This document shows positions 9,711-19,591 of a stretch of 64,000 nucleotides of DNA, one piece after another. The position numbers were made by a program, and so were the translations under genes. The notes under the pieces were generated by a model that saw only the letters and a program-made list of their open reading frames with translations, was not told the DNA's origin and searched no databases. Origin of the DNA: Ruegeria sp. THAF33 (GTDB lineage: Bacteria > Pseudomonadota > Alphaproteobacteria > Rhodobacterales > Rhodobacteraceae); assembly GCF_009363615.1 (NCBI RefSeq), contig NZ_CP045384.1, forward strand, positions 1,610,501 to 1,674,500, read 5' to 3'. Position 1 is the stretch's first letter. The number at the start of each line of letters is the position of its first letter.

Positions 9711-11552
9711 ATGGCCGCAGGCGCTAAAAGTCTTTCGAAAACCTTTGTCTGGATTCTGATGGGCCTGCTGATGCTGGGCCTTGCGGGATTTGGCGCGGTC
9801 AACCTCAGCGGGACGATCCGCACAGTTGCGACAGTCGGCGACGAAAGCATCTCGGTCGATGACTACGTGCGCGAATTGCAGCGCGAGATTCGAGCGGTAG
9901 AAGCACAGTCCGGGCAACCTTTGCAGATGTCGCAAGCCCGCGACCTGGGTCTGGACCGAAACGCCCTTGCCCGCCTGACCGCTTTGGCGGCGCTGGACAA
10001 CGAGGTCGGTCAGCTTGGGATTTCCATCGGCGATGAGAACCTTCAGCAAGAGATCATCTCGATCCCGGCATTTCAGGGTGTCAACGGAACTTTTGACCGT
10101 GAATCCTATCGCTTTCAGCTGGAACAGGTCGGCATGACCGATTCCGAATTCGAATCCGATCTGCGTAAGGAATCCGCCAGAACCATCGTACAGGGCGCAA
10201 TCATGGGCGGCGTGAAAATGCCGGCCACGCTGACGGACACGATGATCGATTATATCGGCGCGCGGCGCAGCTTTACGGTTGCAACTGTTGGAACGGAAGC
10301 GCTGGAAACACCTGTGGCCGAACCAACGGACGCGCAGATCCAGGCATTCTATGATGACAATGGGGAACAGTTCATGCTGCCCCGCACCAAGCAGCTGACT
10401 TACGCGATTCTGTCGCCTGCAATGTTGGTGGACACGGTCGACATCGACGAAGACGCGCTGCGCAAGCTTTATGAAGAACGAAACGACGAATACAACCAGC
10501 CCGAACGCCGTTTGGTCGAACGTCTGAACTTCCCAAGCGAACAGGCCGCCAAGAACGCTTTGGCGCAGCTTGAGGTTGGCGGCACAACTTTCGAACAGTT
10601 GGTTCGGGATCGCGATCTGGAACTGAACGACATTGATCTGGGCGACGTGACGCGTGAGGATCTGGGCGAAGCTGCGGACGCCGTATTTGCGGCCGAGCTT
10701 GACACTGTCGTGGGTCCGTTGCCTTCGGTGTTCGGTCCGGCGCTGTTCCGCGTCAACGGATCACTGGCGGCGAACAACGTTCCATTTGAAGAGGCCGAGC
10801 CGGCACTTCGGGAAGAGTTGGCGACTGAACGCGCCCGCCGTCTGATCGAGGCGCAATCCGAAGATATCAACGATATGCTGGCGGGTGGTGCCACGCTGGA
10901 AGAACTGGCGGAAGAAACCGAAATGGAACTGGGCCAGATCGACTGGACCCGTGACAGCGACGAAGGCGTTGCGGCCTATGACGGGTTCCGAGCGGCCGCA
11001 GAAGCCGTTCAGGAAGGGGATTTCCCTGAAATCGCATTCCTGGAAGACGGGTCAATTTTTGCCCTGCGCCTGGACGAGGTTCTGCCACGTCGCCCGGAAC
11101 CACTGGAGAGCGCGAGCGACCGTGTCGCCGCGGCCTGGCAACAGGCCGAGATCAACAAAGCCCTGCGCGAAAAGGCGGATGCCATTCTGAACCAACTGGC
11201 ACCTGACGGTGATTTCGCAGCGACCGGCCTGCCCTTCCGTGTCGAAAACGCCCTGACCCGCACAGCGTTTCTGGATGACGTTCCGGCCAATTTCATGAAC
11301 GAAGTTTTCGCGATGGAACCGGGCGAGCTGCGCGTTGTTTCGGGCAATGGTGCGGCTTGGATAGTGCGTCTGGATGAAACCCTGCCGCCGGCGGATACGG
11401 ATGAACTGCGTCAGTTGCGTGATGCCCTGAGCTCGCAGATGGATCAGGCTCTGGCACAGAATATTTTCAACGCCTACGTACGTGACGCCCAGACCCGGGC
11501 GCGCCCCGTGGTGGATCAACAGGCGCTGAACGCCGTGCAGGCGAGCTTTTAA
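9711..11552 (+). CDS. PpiD-like peptidyl-prolyl isomerase / SurA-N chaperone
   Basis: 613-residue inner-membrane-anchored periplasmic folding factor. One membrane helix near residues 12-33 is followed by a SurA-N-like chaperone region (IRTVATVGDESISVDDYVRE onward) and a PpiC-type parvulin region near residues 240-370, then a long helical C-terminal part. This is the PpiD layout and length. The parvulin signature is weak, so isomerase activity is uncertain, as in many PpiD proteins. The start is ATG 9711, just before the cytoplasmic MAAGAKSLSKT stretch. trpE follows after 11 bases, so the two may be co-transcribed. Confidence 0.88.
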   Translation: MAAGAKSLSKTFVWILMGLLMLGLAGFGAVNLSGTIRTVATVGDESISVDDYVRELQREIRAVEAQSGQPLQMSQARDLGLDRNALARLTALAALDNEVGQLGISIGDENLQQEIISIPAFQGVNGTFDRESYRFQLEQVGMTDSEFESDLRKESARTIVQGAIMGGVKMPATLTDTMIDYIGARRSFTVATVGTEALETPVAEPTDAQIQAFYDDNGEQFMLPRTKQLTYAILSPAMLVDTVDIDEDALRKLYEERNDEYNQPERRLVERLNFPSEQAAKNALAQLEVGGTTFEQLVRDRDLELNDIDLGDVTREDLGEAADAVFAAELDTVVGPLPSVFGPALFRVNGSLAANNVPFEEAEPALREELATERARRLIEAQSEDINDMLAGGATLEELAEETEMELGQIDWTRDSDEGVAAYDGFRAAAEAVQEGDFPEIAFLEDGSIFALRLDEVLPRRPEPLESASDRVAAAWQQAEINKALREKADAILNQLAPDGDFAATGLPFRVENALTRTAFLDDVPANFMNEVFAMEPGELRVVSGNGAAWIVRLDETLPPADTDELRQLRDALSSQMDQALAQNIFNAYVRDAQTRARPVVDQQALNAVQASF

Positions 11553-11563
11553 ACGAGACCGAT

Positions 11564-13075
11564 ATGGCCCTGACACCCGATTTCGAAACCTTCGCGCGCG
11601 CATATGATGCGGGCGAAAACCAGGTTGTATATACGCGTCTGGCCGCCGATCTGGACACTCCTGTTTCACTGATGCTCAAGCTGACGGGCGCGCAGAAAGA
11701 TGCGTTCATGCTGGAATCGGTGACAGGCGGTGAGGTTCGTGGCCGCTATTCGATCATCGGCTTGAAACCTGATCTGGTTTGGCGCTGTCACGGGGAAACC
11801 TCGGAATTGAACCGTTCGGCCCGTTTCGATGCCGAGGCGTTCTCGCCCCAAGATGGCAACCCGATGGACAACCTGCGGGCGCTTCTTGCCGAAAGCCGCA
11901 TGGAATTGCCCGATGACCTACCACAGGCCGCTGCCGGGCTGTTCGGGTATCTGGGTTATGACATGGTTCGGCTGGTGGAACACCTTCCGGATGTGAATCC
12001 TGATCCACTGGGTTTGCCTGATGCGATCATGCTGCGCCCGTCTGTCATCGCAGTGCTGGATGGGGTCAAGGGTGAGGTGACGGTGGTTTCACCTGTCTGG
12101 GCCAGCGACGGTCAATCGGCCAAAGCGGCCTATGCCCAGGCGGCTGAGCGTGTGATGGATGCGGTCCGCGACCTGGAACGTGCCATGCCCGCGGAAACCC
12201 GCGATCTGGGCGACGCACGCGAGGTTGCCCCGCCGGTGTCGAACTTCACCAAATCCGGCTATATGGAGGCGGTTGAAAAGGCCAAGGAATACATCCGCGC
12301 GGGTGACATCTTTCAGGTTGTCCCGGCACAGCGCTGGACGCAGGATTTTCCACTGCCGCCTTTTGCTCTCTACCGGTCCTTGCGACGCACGAATCCGTCA
12401 CCCTTCATGTTCTACTTCAACTTCGGCGGTTTTCAGGTGGTGGGCGCAAGCCCCGAAATCCTGGTGCGTGTGTTTGGCAACGAAGTCACCATACGCCCCA
12501 TCGCAGGCACGCGCCCGCGTGGCGCGACGCCCGAAGAAGACAAGGCGAATGAGCTGGATCTGCTGGCCGACAAGAAAGAACTGGCCGAACATCTGATGCT
12601 GCTGGATCTGGGTCGCAACGATACCGGTCGCGTGTCAAAGATCGGAACCGTGCGTCCGACCGAAGAGTTCATCATCGAACGCTACAGCCACGTGATGCAC
12701 ATCGTATCAAACGTTGTAGGCGAACTGGCCGAAGACAAAGACGCGTTGGACGCCTTCTTTGCCGGTATGCCGGCAGGCACGGTCTCGGGCGCGCCGAAAG
12801 TGCGCGCGATGGAGATCATCGACGAGCTGGAGCCGGAAAAACGCGGCGTTTACGGCGGCGGCGTCGGCTATTTCAGCGCGGGCGGCGACATGGACATGTG
12901 TATTGCCCTGCGTACCGCCATCGTGAAAGATCAGAAACTCTATATCCAAGCTGGGGGTGGTGTTGTTTACGACAGCGACCCCGAAGCCGAGTTCATGGAA
13001 ACCGTTCATAAATCCAACGCCATACGGCGCGCGGCGGCAGATGCCGCCCGGTTCACCGGCAACGGAAACGGCTAA
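11564..13075 (+). CDS. trpE: Anthranilate synthase component I
   Basis: Chorismate-using subunit that makes anthranilate with ammonia supplied by TrpG, the first committed step of tryptophan synthesis. 503 residues, normal length. The N-terminal feedback region contains LLESV-type sequence (FMLESVTGGEVRGRYSIIG), and the catalytic half has IQAGGGVVYDSDPEAEF, AGTVSGAPKVRAMEII and the IAGTRPRG stretch. It is separated from trpG by the oppositely oriented deacetylase gene, so the two subunits are made from different transcripts. An intrinsic terminator follows at 13083-13119. Confidence 0.96.
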   Translation: MALTPDFETFARAYDAGENQVVYTRLAADLDTPVSLMLKLTGAQKDAFMLESVTGGEVRGRYSIIGLKPDLVWRCHGETSELNRSARFDAEAFSPQDGNPMDNLRALLAESRMELPDDLPQAAAGLFGYLGYDMVRLVEHLPDVNPDPLGLPDAIMLRPSVIAVLDGVKGEVTVVSPVWASDGQSAKAAYAQAAERVMDAVRDLERAMPAETRDLGDAREVAPPVSNFTKSGYMEAVEKAKEYIRAGDIFQVVPAQRWTQDFPLPPFALYRSLRRTNPSPFMFYFNFGGFQVVGASPEILVRVFGNEVTIRPIAGTRPRGATPEEDKANELDLLADKKELAEHLMLLDLGRNDTGRVSKIGTVRPTEEFIIERYSHVMHIVSNVVGELAEDKDALDAFFAGMPAGTVSGAPKVRAMEIIDELEPEKRGVYGGGVGYFSAGGDMDMCIALRTAIVKDQKLYIQAGGGVVYDSDPEAEFMETVHKSNAIRRAAADAARFTGNGNG

Positions 13076-13082
13076 AAAAACA

Positions 13083-13119
13083 GGGGCGGCCGATCAGATG
13101 ATCACCGCCCCTTTTCTTT
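13083..13119. terminator. Terminator between convergent trpE and deacetylase genes
   Basis: GGGGCGG at 13083-13089 pairs with CCGCCCC at 13105-13111, followed on the plus strand by CTTTTCTTT. On the minus strand an A-rich flank becomes a T-rich tail after the hairpin, so it can serve both convergent genes. Confidence 0.85.
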
Positions 13120-13133
13120 GCATTCTGCGCGGG

Positions 13134-14567
13134 TCACTGCACCTGTTTCATCATGACGGCCGAGATCGGAGCCATTGCCACGCGGTTGCCCCGATCTTCC
13201 AGCCCCCACAGCAACAGGGCTGAAATCGTCTCGGGACGCACGCGCCCCAGCATGACCACTGTCCCTTCCTGACCGGCACGGAAAGCGGCCTGATCCAGGA
13301 ACCTGCGCATGATTTTGGGGTCCTGCCGTGCGCCGTCGATATCGCGGAAAACGACACTGGACGGAATTCCGTTTCGCGCCGCCAGCTTCTGCACGGTGTT
13401 GAGCCCATTGTCCTGCGTAATCAGCCCCCGGCCGGTTCCCGCAGCAATCGCGGCGACCTGATCAGCCAGTTTGCGATTGCCCTGAATCCCGCTGTTCACA
13501 CCTTCCAGAATACCAACCGTTTCCGGCAGGGTATCCAGCCACACCGACAGCGACACCTCGGCGTCCTGCGCGCTTGCGGCCTCGGGCAGATCCGCCAGGG
13601 CCAGCACCTCGAACCCGGCCTTGCGATGACGGGCCATCTTTTCTGCCGCATCAGGATCCGATGGGTTAACAGCAAAACTGATCGGATAGGGAAAGTCCTG
13701 CAACGCCTCGGACCCGAATGCACCCTCGTCATCAATCAGAATGATGGACATCAACGGCTTGGATTCGGGGTTTTCGAACTTTGCCGCAAAACGCTCGATC
13801 GGCTTGGTCGATTTCGGCTGCTCAACCGAGGCCTGTTCCACGACCGGCTCATCATCCCGTTCCGTCAGCGGAACGACGCGTTTTCCGATGATCGAGTTGG
13901 CACTTGCTTTCTGCTCACCCCCGATCTGGGGCAGCGCAGCGATGCGCGGCAGTTCCCGAGGCATGGTGTCTTCATCCCCTTCCACGGCAATCGGGCTGTT
14001 TTCAAAGGGGTTCTGTTCTTCGGCCTCTGTCGACTCTGACTCCGGTTCTGGCGCTGCCCGTGGCAGAGGGTCTGGCTCGGGCGCAAGCGCGGCCACCTCG
14101 GTGTTCTCGGGCTCTGCCGGCGGGGCCGGTGTTTCATCAATTACGGCAGGCAGCGCATCGTCTGTCTGAATCGCGGGAACCTGACTTGGCTCTGGCAGGG
14201 CGGCGGGTGCTTCGATCACGAACGACACTTCATTTGCACCTGCCGCTTCCGGTTGGTTCAGCGCGTCCGTTGCCGCACCGACAACCGGCTGGGAATCGAT
14301 TGACGTTTCCAGCCCCGACAGATCGGCCAGATCCTCGCCTGCGTCATCGGCGGCTTCTGGCGCACGCGGGGCAAGTTCCACCAGATCGGCGTCAGATCCG
14401 GCGTCCGCCACTTCAGCCGGAGCCTCGGGAGTTTCAGAAATCGTCGGCGCCGGTGCTTCGGTTGCAACAACCGGGGTATTCACCATCGGCGTCTTGAGTG
14501 ACACAACCGCACCCAAGATCAAAACAACGATCGCGCCCGCGACCATTCCTCCGAAAAATCCGCCCAT
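13134..14567 (-). CDS. Divergent polysaccharide deacetylase family protein
   Basis: 477 residues. An N-terminal membrane helix (about residues 6-26) is followed by a roughly 200-residue stretch rich in Pro, Ala and acidic residues, probably disordered and periplasmic. The C-terminal domain begins near residue 255 with MSIILIDDEGAFGSE and keeps the paired Asp of this family; FAVNPSDPDAAEKMARHRKAG and the closing RPETISALLLWG region fit the YibQ-type divergent deacetylase fold. The usual zinc ligands are not clearly complete, so catalytic activity is uncertain; a cell-wall role is inference. The start at 14567 follows AGGCAGGAAA. It sits between trpE and trpG on the opposite strand. Confidence 0.85.
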   Translation of the reverse strand: MGGFFGGMVAGAIVVLILGAVVSLKTPMVNTPVVATEAPAPTISETPEAPAEVADAGSDADLVELAPRAPEAADDAGEDLADLSGLETSIDSQPVVGAATDALNQPEAAGANEVSFVIEAPAALPEPSQVPAIQTDDALPAVIDETPAPPAEPENTEVAALAPEPDPLPRAAPEPESESTEAEEQNPFENSPIAVEGDEDTMPRELPRIAALPQIGGEQKASANSIIGKRVVPLTERDDEPVVEQASVEQPKSTKPIERFAAKFENPESKPLMSIILIDDEGAFGSEALQDFPYPISFAVNPSDPDAAEKMARHRKAGFEVLALADLPEAASAQDAEVSLSVWLDTLPETVGILEGVNSGIQGNRKLADQVAAIAAGTGRGLITQDNGLNTVQKLAARNGIPSSVVFRDIDGARQDPKIMRRFLDQAAFRAGQEGTVVMLGRVRPETISALLLWGLEDRGNRVAMAPISAVMMKQVQ

Positions 14568-14765
14568 TTTCCTGCCTTTCGCCTCTTTCCTCTGCCTCGT
14601 CCAGCTCTGCGCCATCTGGTGTGGCGCTCGGCCAATTGAACGCGCCAGAAACGGTATGTCCTCTTGACGCTGCCGCTCAAGCCTGAGCATGTATGTGCGG
14701 ACATTATACCGTGGCCCGGGGCTGCATCGCCAGCCCGAAATGCCCAAGCGAAGATAAGTGCCCAA

Positions 14766-15343
<578 letters not shown>

Positions 15344-15347
<4 letters not shown>

Positions 15348-16363
15348 GCGACGCGCTTAAACCGCTGATCGGAGCCGCTGCCGATCGTCCTTTGACACGT
15401 GCCGAGGCCGAAAAAGCCTTTGCCATACTGTTCGATGGCGAAGCCACGCCCAGCCAGATCGGCGGATTGCTGATGGCCATGCGGACACGCGGTGAGACGG
15501 TCGATGAATACGCCGCGGCAGCCGCCGTGATGCGTTCGAAATGCAATGCCGTAAACGCACCCGAGGGGGCGATGGATATCGTCGGCACCGGCGGTGACGG
15601 CAAAGGCACCCTGAACATCTCGACCGCGACCGCTTTTGTCGTGGCCGGTGCCGGAGTCACTGTCGCGAAACACGGCAATCGCAACCTGAGCTCCAAATCC
15701 GGCGCAGCGGATGCATTGGGCCAGATGGGCATCAACGTCATGGTTGGCCCGCAAGTCGTTGAAAATGCGCTGAAAGACGTTGGAATCGGCTTCATGATGG
15801 CGCCCATGCACCACCCTGCCATCGCCCATGTGATGCCGTCCCGGCAAGAATTGGGAACGCGCACGATCTTCAATATTCTCGGCCCCCTGACCAACCCTGC
15901 CGGCGTCAAACGGCAGTTGACCGGTGCCTTCAGCCGCGACCTGATCTGCCCGATGGCCGAAACGCTTGGCCTGCTGGGGTCGGACCGGGCCTGGTTGGTG
16001 CATGGTTCGGACGGGACGGACGAGCTTACGATCACTGGCATCAGCTGGGTCGCCGCTCTGGAAGACGGGATTGTGAAAGAGGTCGAACTGCACCCCGAAG
16101 ACGCAGGTCTTCCGGTGCATCCGTTCGAGGACATCATCGGTGGCTCGCCCGAGGAAAACGCCGTTGCGTTTCGGGCTTTGCTGGATGGTGCCCCGTCCGC
16201 GTATCGTGACGCGGTGTTGCTGAATTCGGCCGCCGCTCTGGTCGTCGCCGAAGCAGCAAATGATCTGCGCGAAGGCGTGGCCATGGCTGCTGAAAGCATC
16301 GACAGTGGCAATGCCAAAAACAAAATCACGGCCTTGGCCGCCAAGACACAGGAAGCCGCATGA
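15344..16363 (+). CDS. trpD: Anthranilate phosphoribosyltransferase
   Basis: Transfers the phosphoribosyl group of PRPP to anthranilate, the second step of tryptophan synthesis. 339 residues. The glycine-rich PRPP loop [14 protein letters not shown] is near residues 81-94, with [17 protein letters not shown] following and the [22 protein letters not shown] helix region typical of TrpD. Overlaps trpG and trpC by 4 bases each, indicating translational coupling. Confidence 0.97.
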
Positions 16364-17172
16364 CCGAAACCGTTCTGGACAGAATCAAAGCCTACAAACT
16401 GGAAGAAGTCGCGGCGGACAAAGCGCAGAAATCCCTGGAAACACTGGAAAGTGAGGCCCGGTCCGCCTCGGAACCCCGTGGCTTTGCCAATGCGCTGCAA
16501 CACGCCTCGCGGCAAGGCTATGGCCTGATCGCCGAGGTCAAGAAAGCCAGCCCGTCCAAAGGACTGATCCGGCCGGATTTCGACCCGCCCGTTCTTGCAA
16601 AGGCTTATGAAGATGGTGGCGCGACATGTTTGTCCGTCCTGACCGACACCCCCAGCTTTCAGGGCAAGAAAGAGTATCTGACGCAGGCGCGCGAGGCGAC
16701 GTCCCTGCCCGCCTTGCGCAAGGATTTCATGTACGACCCGTATCAGGTGGTCGAAGCACGCGCCCTGGGGGCGGATTGCATTCTGATCATCATGGCCTCG
16801 GTCAGTGATGATCAGGCGGCTGAACTGGAAGACACTGCATTCGATTGGGGAATGGATGTTCTGATCGAAGTACACGACGAGGCAGAGCTTGAACGCGCGG
16901 CACAGCTGAAAAGCCCGCTGATCGGTATCAACAACCGCAATCTGAAGACATTCGAGACAACGCTCGACACGACGCGCCGCCTGTCCAAGCTGGTGCCCGC
17001 CGATCGCACCATCGTGTGCGAAAGCGGACTGGGTACACCAGACGATCTGAAGGACATTGCACGCTATGGGGCCCGCTGCTTTTTGATCGGAGAAAGCCTG
17101 ATGCGCCAGGACGATGTTGAAGCGGCAACGCGCCATATCCTGTCAAACCCGCTGATCCCCGGAGTGATGTGA
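16360..17172 (+). CDS. trpC: Indole-3-glycerol-phosphate synthase
   Basis: Closes the indole ring to form indole-3-glycerol phosphate, the fourth step of the pathway. 270 residues in a TIM barrel without a fused TrpF domain. Motifs: [19 protein letters not shown] near residues 58-76, [39 protein letters not shown], and [11 protein letters not shown]. TrpF, TrpB and TrpA are not in this window. Its TGA overlaps the moaC start codon by one base. Confidence 0.97.
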   Translation: MTETVLDRIKAYKLEEVAADKAQKSLETLESEARSASEPRGFANALQHASRQGYGLIAEVKKASPSKGLIRPDFDPPVLAKAYEDGGATCLSVLTDTPSFQGKKEYLTQAREATSLPALRKDFMYDPYQVVEARALGADCILIIMASVSDDQAAELEDTAFDWGMDVLIEVHDEAELERAAQLKSPLIGINNRNLKTFETTLDTTRRLSKLVPADRTIVCESGLGTPDDLKDIARYGARCFLIGESLMRQDDVEAATRHILSNPLIPGVM

Positions 17173-17645
17173 TGCCACTGACCCATTTCGATGCCCAAGG
17201 TCAGGCACATATGGTCGATGTCTCGGACAAGGAGGTGACAGATCGCGTCGCAGTTGCCGAAGGTCACATCAGGATGGCGCCGGAAACCTTTGAAATCATT
17301 TCCGAAGGTCGCGCAAAAAAGGGCGATGTTCTGGGCATTGCCCGCTTGGCCGGCATCATGGGCGCAAAGAAAACGCCTGACCTCATTCCGCTGTGCCATC
17401 CTTTGCCGGTGACCAAAGTGGCCGTAGAGCTGACTCTTGACCCGGACCTGCCGGGTGTTCGGATCCAGGCCACCGTCAAGACCTCGGGCCAGACCGGGGT
17501 TGAGATGGAAGCGCTGACCGCCGTATCGACAGCCGCCTTGACGGTATACGACATGACCAAGGCCGTCGATAAGGCGATGGAGATAGGCGGCATTCGCGTT
17601 CTACTTAAAGATGGCGGTAAATCAGGGCGTTACGAAGCGAAATGA
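17172..17645 (+). CDS. moaC: Cyclic pyranopterin monophosphate synthase
   Basis: Second enzyme of molybdenum-cofactor synthesis; converts the MoaA product to cyclic pyranopterin monophosphate. 157 residues. The conserved segments [38 protein letters not shown], and [22 protein letters not shown] sequence with KAVDKAM are all present. The ATG at 17172 shares its A with the trpC stop; a GTG one codon earlier is also possible. It overlaps moeA by 4 bases. Coupling of a tryptophan gene to molybdopterin genes is by position only. Confidence 0.96.
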   Translation: MPLTHFDAQGQAHMVDVSDKEVTDRVAVAEGHIRMAPETFEIISEGRAKKGDVLGIARLAGIMGAKKTPDLIPLCHPLPVTKVAVELTLDPDLPGVRIQATVKTSGQTGVEMEALTAVSTAALTVYDMTKAVDKAMEIGGIRVLLKDGGKSGRYEAK

Positions 17646-18814
17646 TTACTGTCGAAGAGGCGCGCGCCCTGTTGTTCGATCTTGTGGGGCCATTGCCGAC
17701 AGAAGAAGTCCCACTGGCCCAGTCCGCAGGGCGCGTTCTGTCGCGGGATGTCACGGCCACGCGGGATCAGCCGCCTTTTGCCGCCTCTTCCATGGATGGC
17801 TATGCAGTCAAATCTGACGAGGTCGAACTGCACGCCATGTTCAAAGTCGTGGGCGAGTCAGCGGCCGGGCGTCGTTTTGAGGGCGCTGTAGGCCCCGGAC
17901 AGGCCGTTCGCATTTATACCGGCGCCCCTGTGCCCGAGGGCGCGGATTTCGTTGTGATTCAAGAGGATACGGACCGCCGCGGTGATCTTCTGACGATCAC
18001 GGACACACCCGGCGCCAAAACGAACATCCGACCCGCTGGCGTGGATTTCAAGGCTGGCACGTCCATATCGGCCCCGCGATTGATCCGCGCTGAAGATGTG
18101 GCCTTGATGGCCGCGATGAACATCCCTCGCGTCCCGGTGTCGCGCAAACCCGTGATCGCCCTCATCTCGACGGGTGATGAGTTGGTCATGCCCGGGGAAG
18201 AACCCGGCCCGGATCAGATCATCGCCTCGAACACATTTGGCCTAAAGGCAATGCTCGAAGGATTGGGGGCTGTGGTGCGCGTGCTTCCGATCGCAGGGGA
18301 CACTGTATCGTCACTTGAAACGGCCTTTGGTCTTGCGCAGGGGGCGGATCTGGTCGTGACGATCGGCGGGGCGTCGGTTGGCGATTATGACCTCGTGTCG
18401 GACGTCTCGCAGGGGTTGGGGATGAAGCAATCCTTCTACAAGATCCGAATGCGCCCTGGAAAACCCCTGATGGCCGGTCGTATCGGCAACGCGGCGATGG
18501 TCGGGTTGCCGGGCAATCCGGTCAGCGCCATGGTCTGCGGCTATCTGTTTCTGGCTCCGATGGTGCGCCGGATGCTGCGGCTTGAACAGGTGCTGCCACC
18601 CTTCCGCACGGCTCGGCTGAGTGGTCCTTTGCCCGAGAATGGCCCGCGCGAGCATTATATGCGCGCCGTGGTGACGGATGCCGGTATCGAAGCTTGCGCA
18701 GATCAGGACAGTTCCCTTCTCAGCGTATTGGCTCAGTCCAACGCGCTGTTGGTCCGCGCCCCGCACGATCCGGCGCGCGACATCGGGGAAATGGTCGAAT
18801 ACCTGCCGATCTGA
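17642..18814 (+). CDS. moeA: Molybdopterin molybdenumtransferase
   Basis: Inserts molybdate into adenylylated molybdopterin. 390 residues, normal for MoeA. Visible landmarks: [15 protein letters not shown] near residues 45-59, the [20 protein letters not shown] segment, ISTGDELV near residues 179-186, [11 protein letters not shown] in the molybdopterin-binding domain, and [16 protein letters not shown] near residues 289-304. Overlaps moaC by ATGA and is followed by lexA after 78 bases that contain a LexA-controlled promoter. Confidence 0.96.
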   Translation: MITVEEARALLFDLVGPLPTEEVPLAQSAGRVLSRDVTATRDQPPFAASSMDGYAVKSDEVELHAMFKVVGESAAGRRFEGAVGPGQAVRIYTGAPVPEGADFVVIQEDTDRRGDLLTITDTPGAKTNIRPAGVDFKAGTSISAPRLIRAEDVALMAAMNIPRVPVSRKPVIALISTGDELVMPGEEPGPDQIIASNTFGLKAMLEGLGAVVRVLPIAGDTVSSLETAFGLAQGADLVVTIGGASVGDYDLVSDVSQGLGMKQSFYKIRMRPGKPLMAGRIGNAAMVGLPGNPVSAMVCGYLFLAPMVRRMLRLEQVLPPFRTARLSGPLPENGPREHYMRAVVTDAGIEACADQDSSLLSVLAQSNALLVRAPHDPARDIGEMVEYLPI

Positions 18815-18830
18815 CCTGCCCTCAAATTCG

Positions 18831-18859
18831 TTGACACAAAACGTGAACATGCGTAGAAC
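18831..18859 (+). promoter_or_regulatory. lexA promoter with LexA (SOS) box
   Basis: TTGACA at 18831-18836 fits a -35 element; TAGAAC at 18854-18859 lies 17 bases downstream as a -10. Overlapping it is GAAC-N7-GAAC at 18845-18859, the reverse of the alphaproteobacterial LexA box GTTC-N7-GTTC. The arrangement indicates LexA repressing its own gene. Confidence 0.85.
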
Positions 18860-18892
18860 AAAAGAAAACGCATGAGCGACGAGGTGTGAGCG

Positions 18893-19591
18893 ATGCTGAC
18901 CAAGAAGCAATTGGATTTGCTGGAATTCATCCACAAACGCGTGCAGGCGGACGGTGTTCCGCCCAGTTTTGATGAAATGAAGGCTGCTCTCGACCTGCGG
19001 TCGAAATCCGGTATTCACCGGTTGATCACCGCATTGGAGGAACGCGGGTTTATCCGCCGCCTTGCTCATCGCGCTCGGGCCATCGAGATCGTGAAATTGC
19101 CCGAAAGCCTTGGCGGCGAGCCGACGGCCGGCTTTACGCCACGTGTGATCGAAGGCGACCGGCCCAAGGGCCCCCGCCCTGCGAATGTGGAGCCTGTATC
19201 GGTGGACGCGCTCGAACTGCCGGTCATGGGCCGGATCGCAGCCGGTGTTCCCATCGAAGCAATCAGCCATGTATCGCATCACGTGGCCGTTCCCGGCCCC
19301 ATGGTTTCGGGACAGGGTCAGCACTATGCGCTTGAGGTTCGCGGCGACTCGATGATCGACGCTGGCATCAATGACGGTGACGTGGTCGTCATCCGGGAAA
19401 CCTCGACCGCGGATAACGGCGACATCGTGGTTGCCTTGGTCGAGGATCAGGAAGCGACCCTCAAGCGGTACTTCCGCCGCGGCAACGCAATCGCGCTTGA
19501 GGCAGCAAACCCGGCTTATGAAACGCGCGTCCTGCCCGAAGAAAAGGTCAAGGTTCAGGGCCGGTTGGTCGGACTGATCCGCACCTATTGA
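18893..19591 (+). CDS. lexA: LexA repressor (SOS response)
   Basis: Transcriptional repressor of DNA-damage genes that cleaves itself when RecA filaments form. 232 residues. The N-terminal winged helix-turn-helix covers residues 1-65 ([20 protein letters not shown]). The self-cleavage site is Ala117-Gly118 in GRIAAGVP; the catalytic Ser153 is in [10 protein letters not shown] and Lys191 in EATLKRYF. The protein is longer than E. coli LexA through a linker around residues 75-105, as in other alphaproteobacteria. A LexA box lies 34 bases before the start. The last 7 bases overlap the 3' end of comEC, read from the other strand. Confidence 0.97.
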   Translation: MLTKKQLDLLEFIHKRVQADGVPPSFDEMKAALDLRSKSGIHRLITALEERGFIRRLAHRARAIEIVKLPESLGGEPTAGFTPRVIEGDRPKGPRPANVEPVSVDALELPVMGRIAAGVPIEAISHVSHHVAVPGPMVSGQGQHYALEVRGDSMIDAGINDGDVVVIRETSTADNGDIVVALVEDQEATLKRYFRRGNAIALEAANPAYETRVLPEEKVKVQGRLVGLIRTY

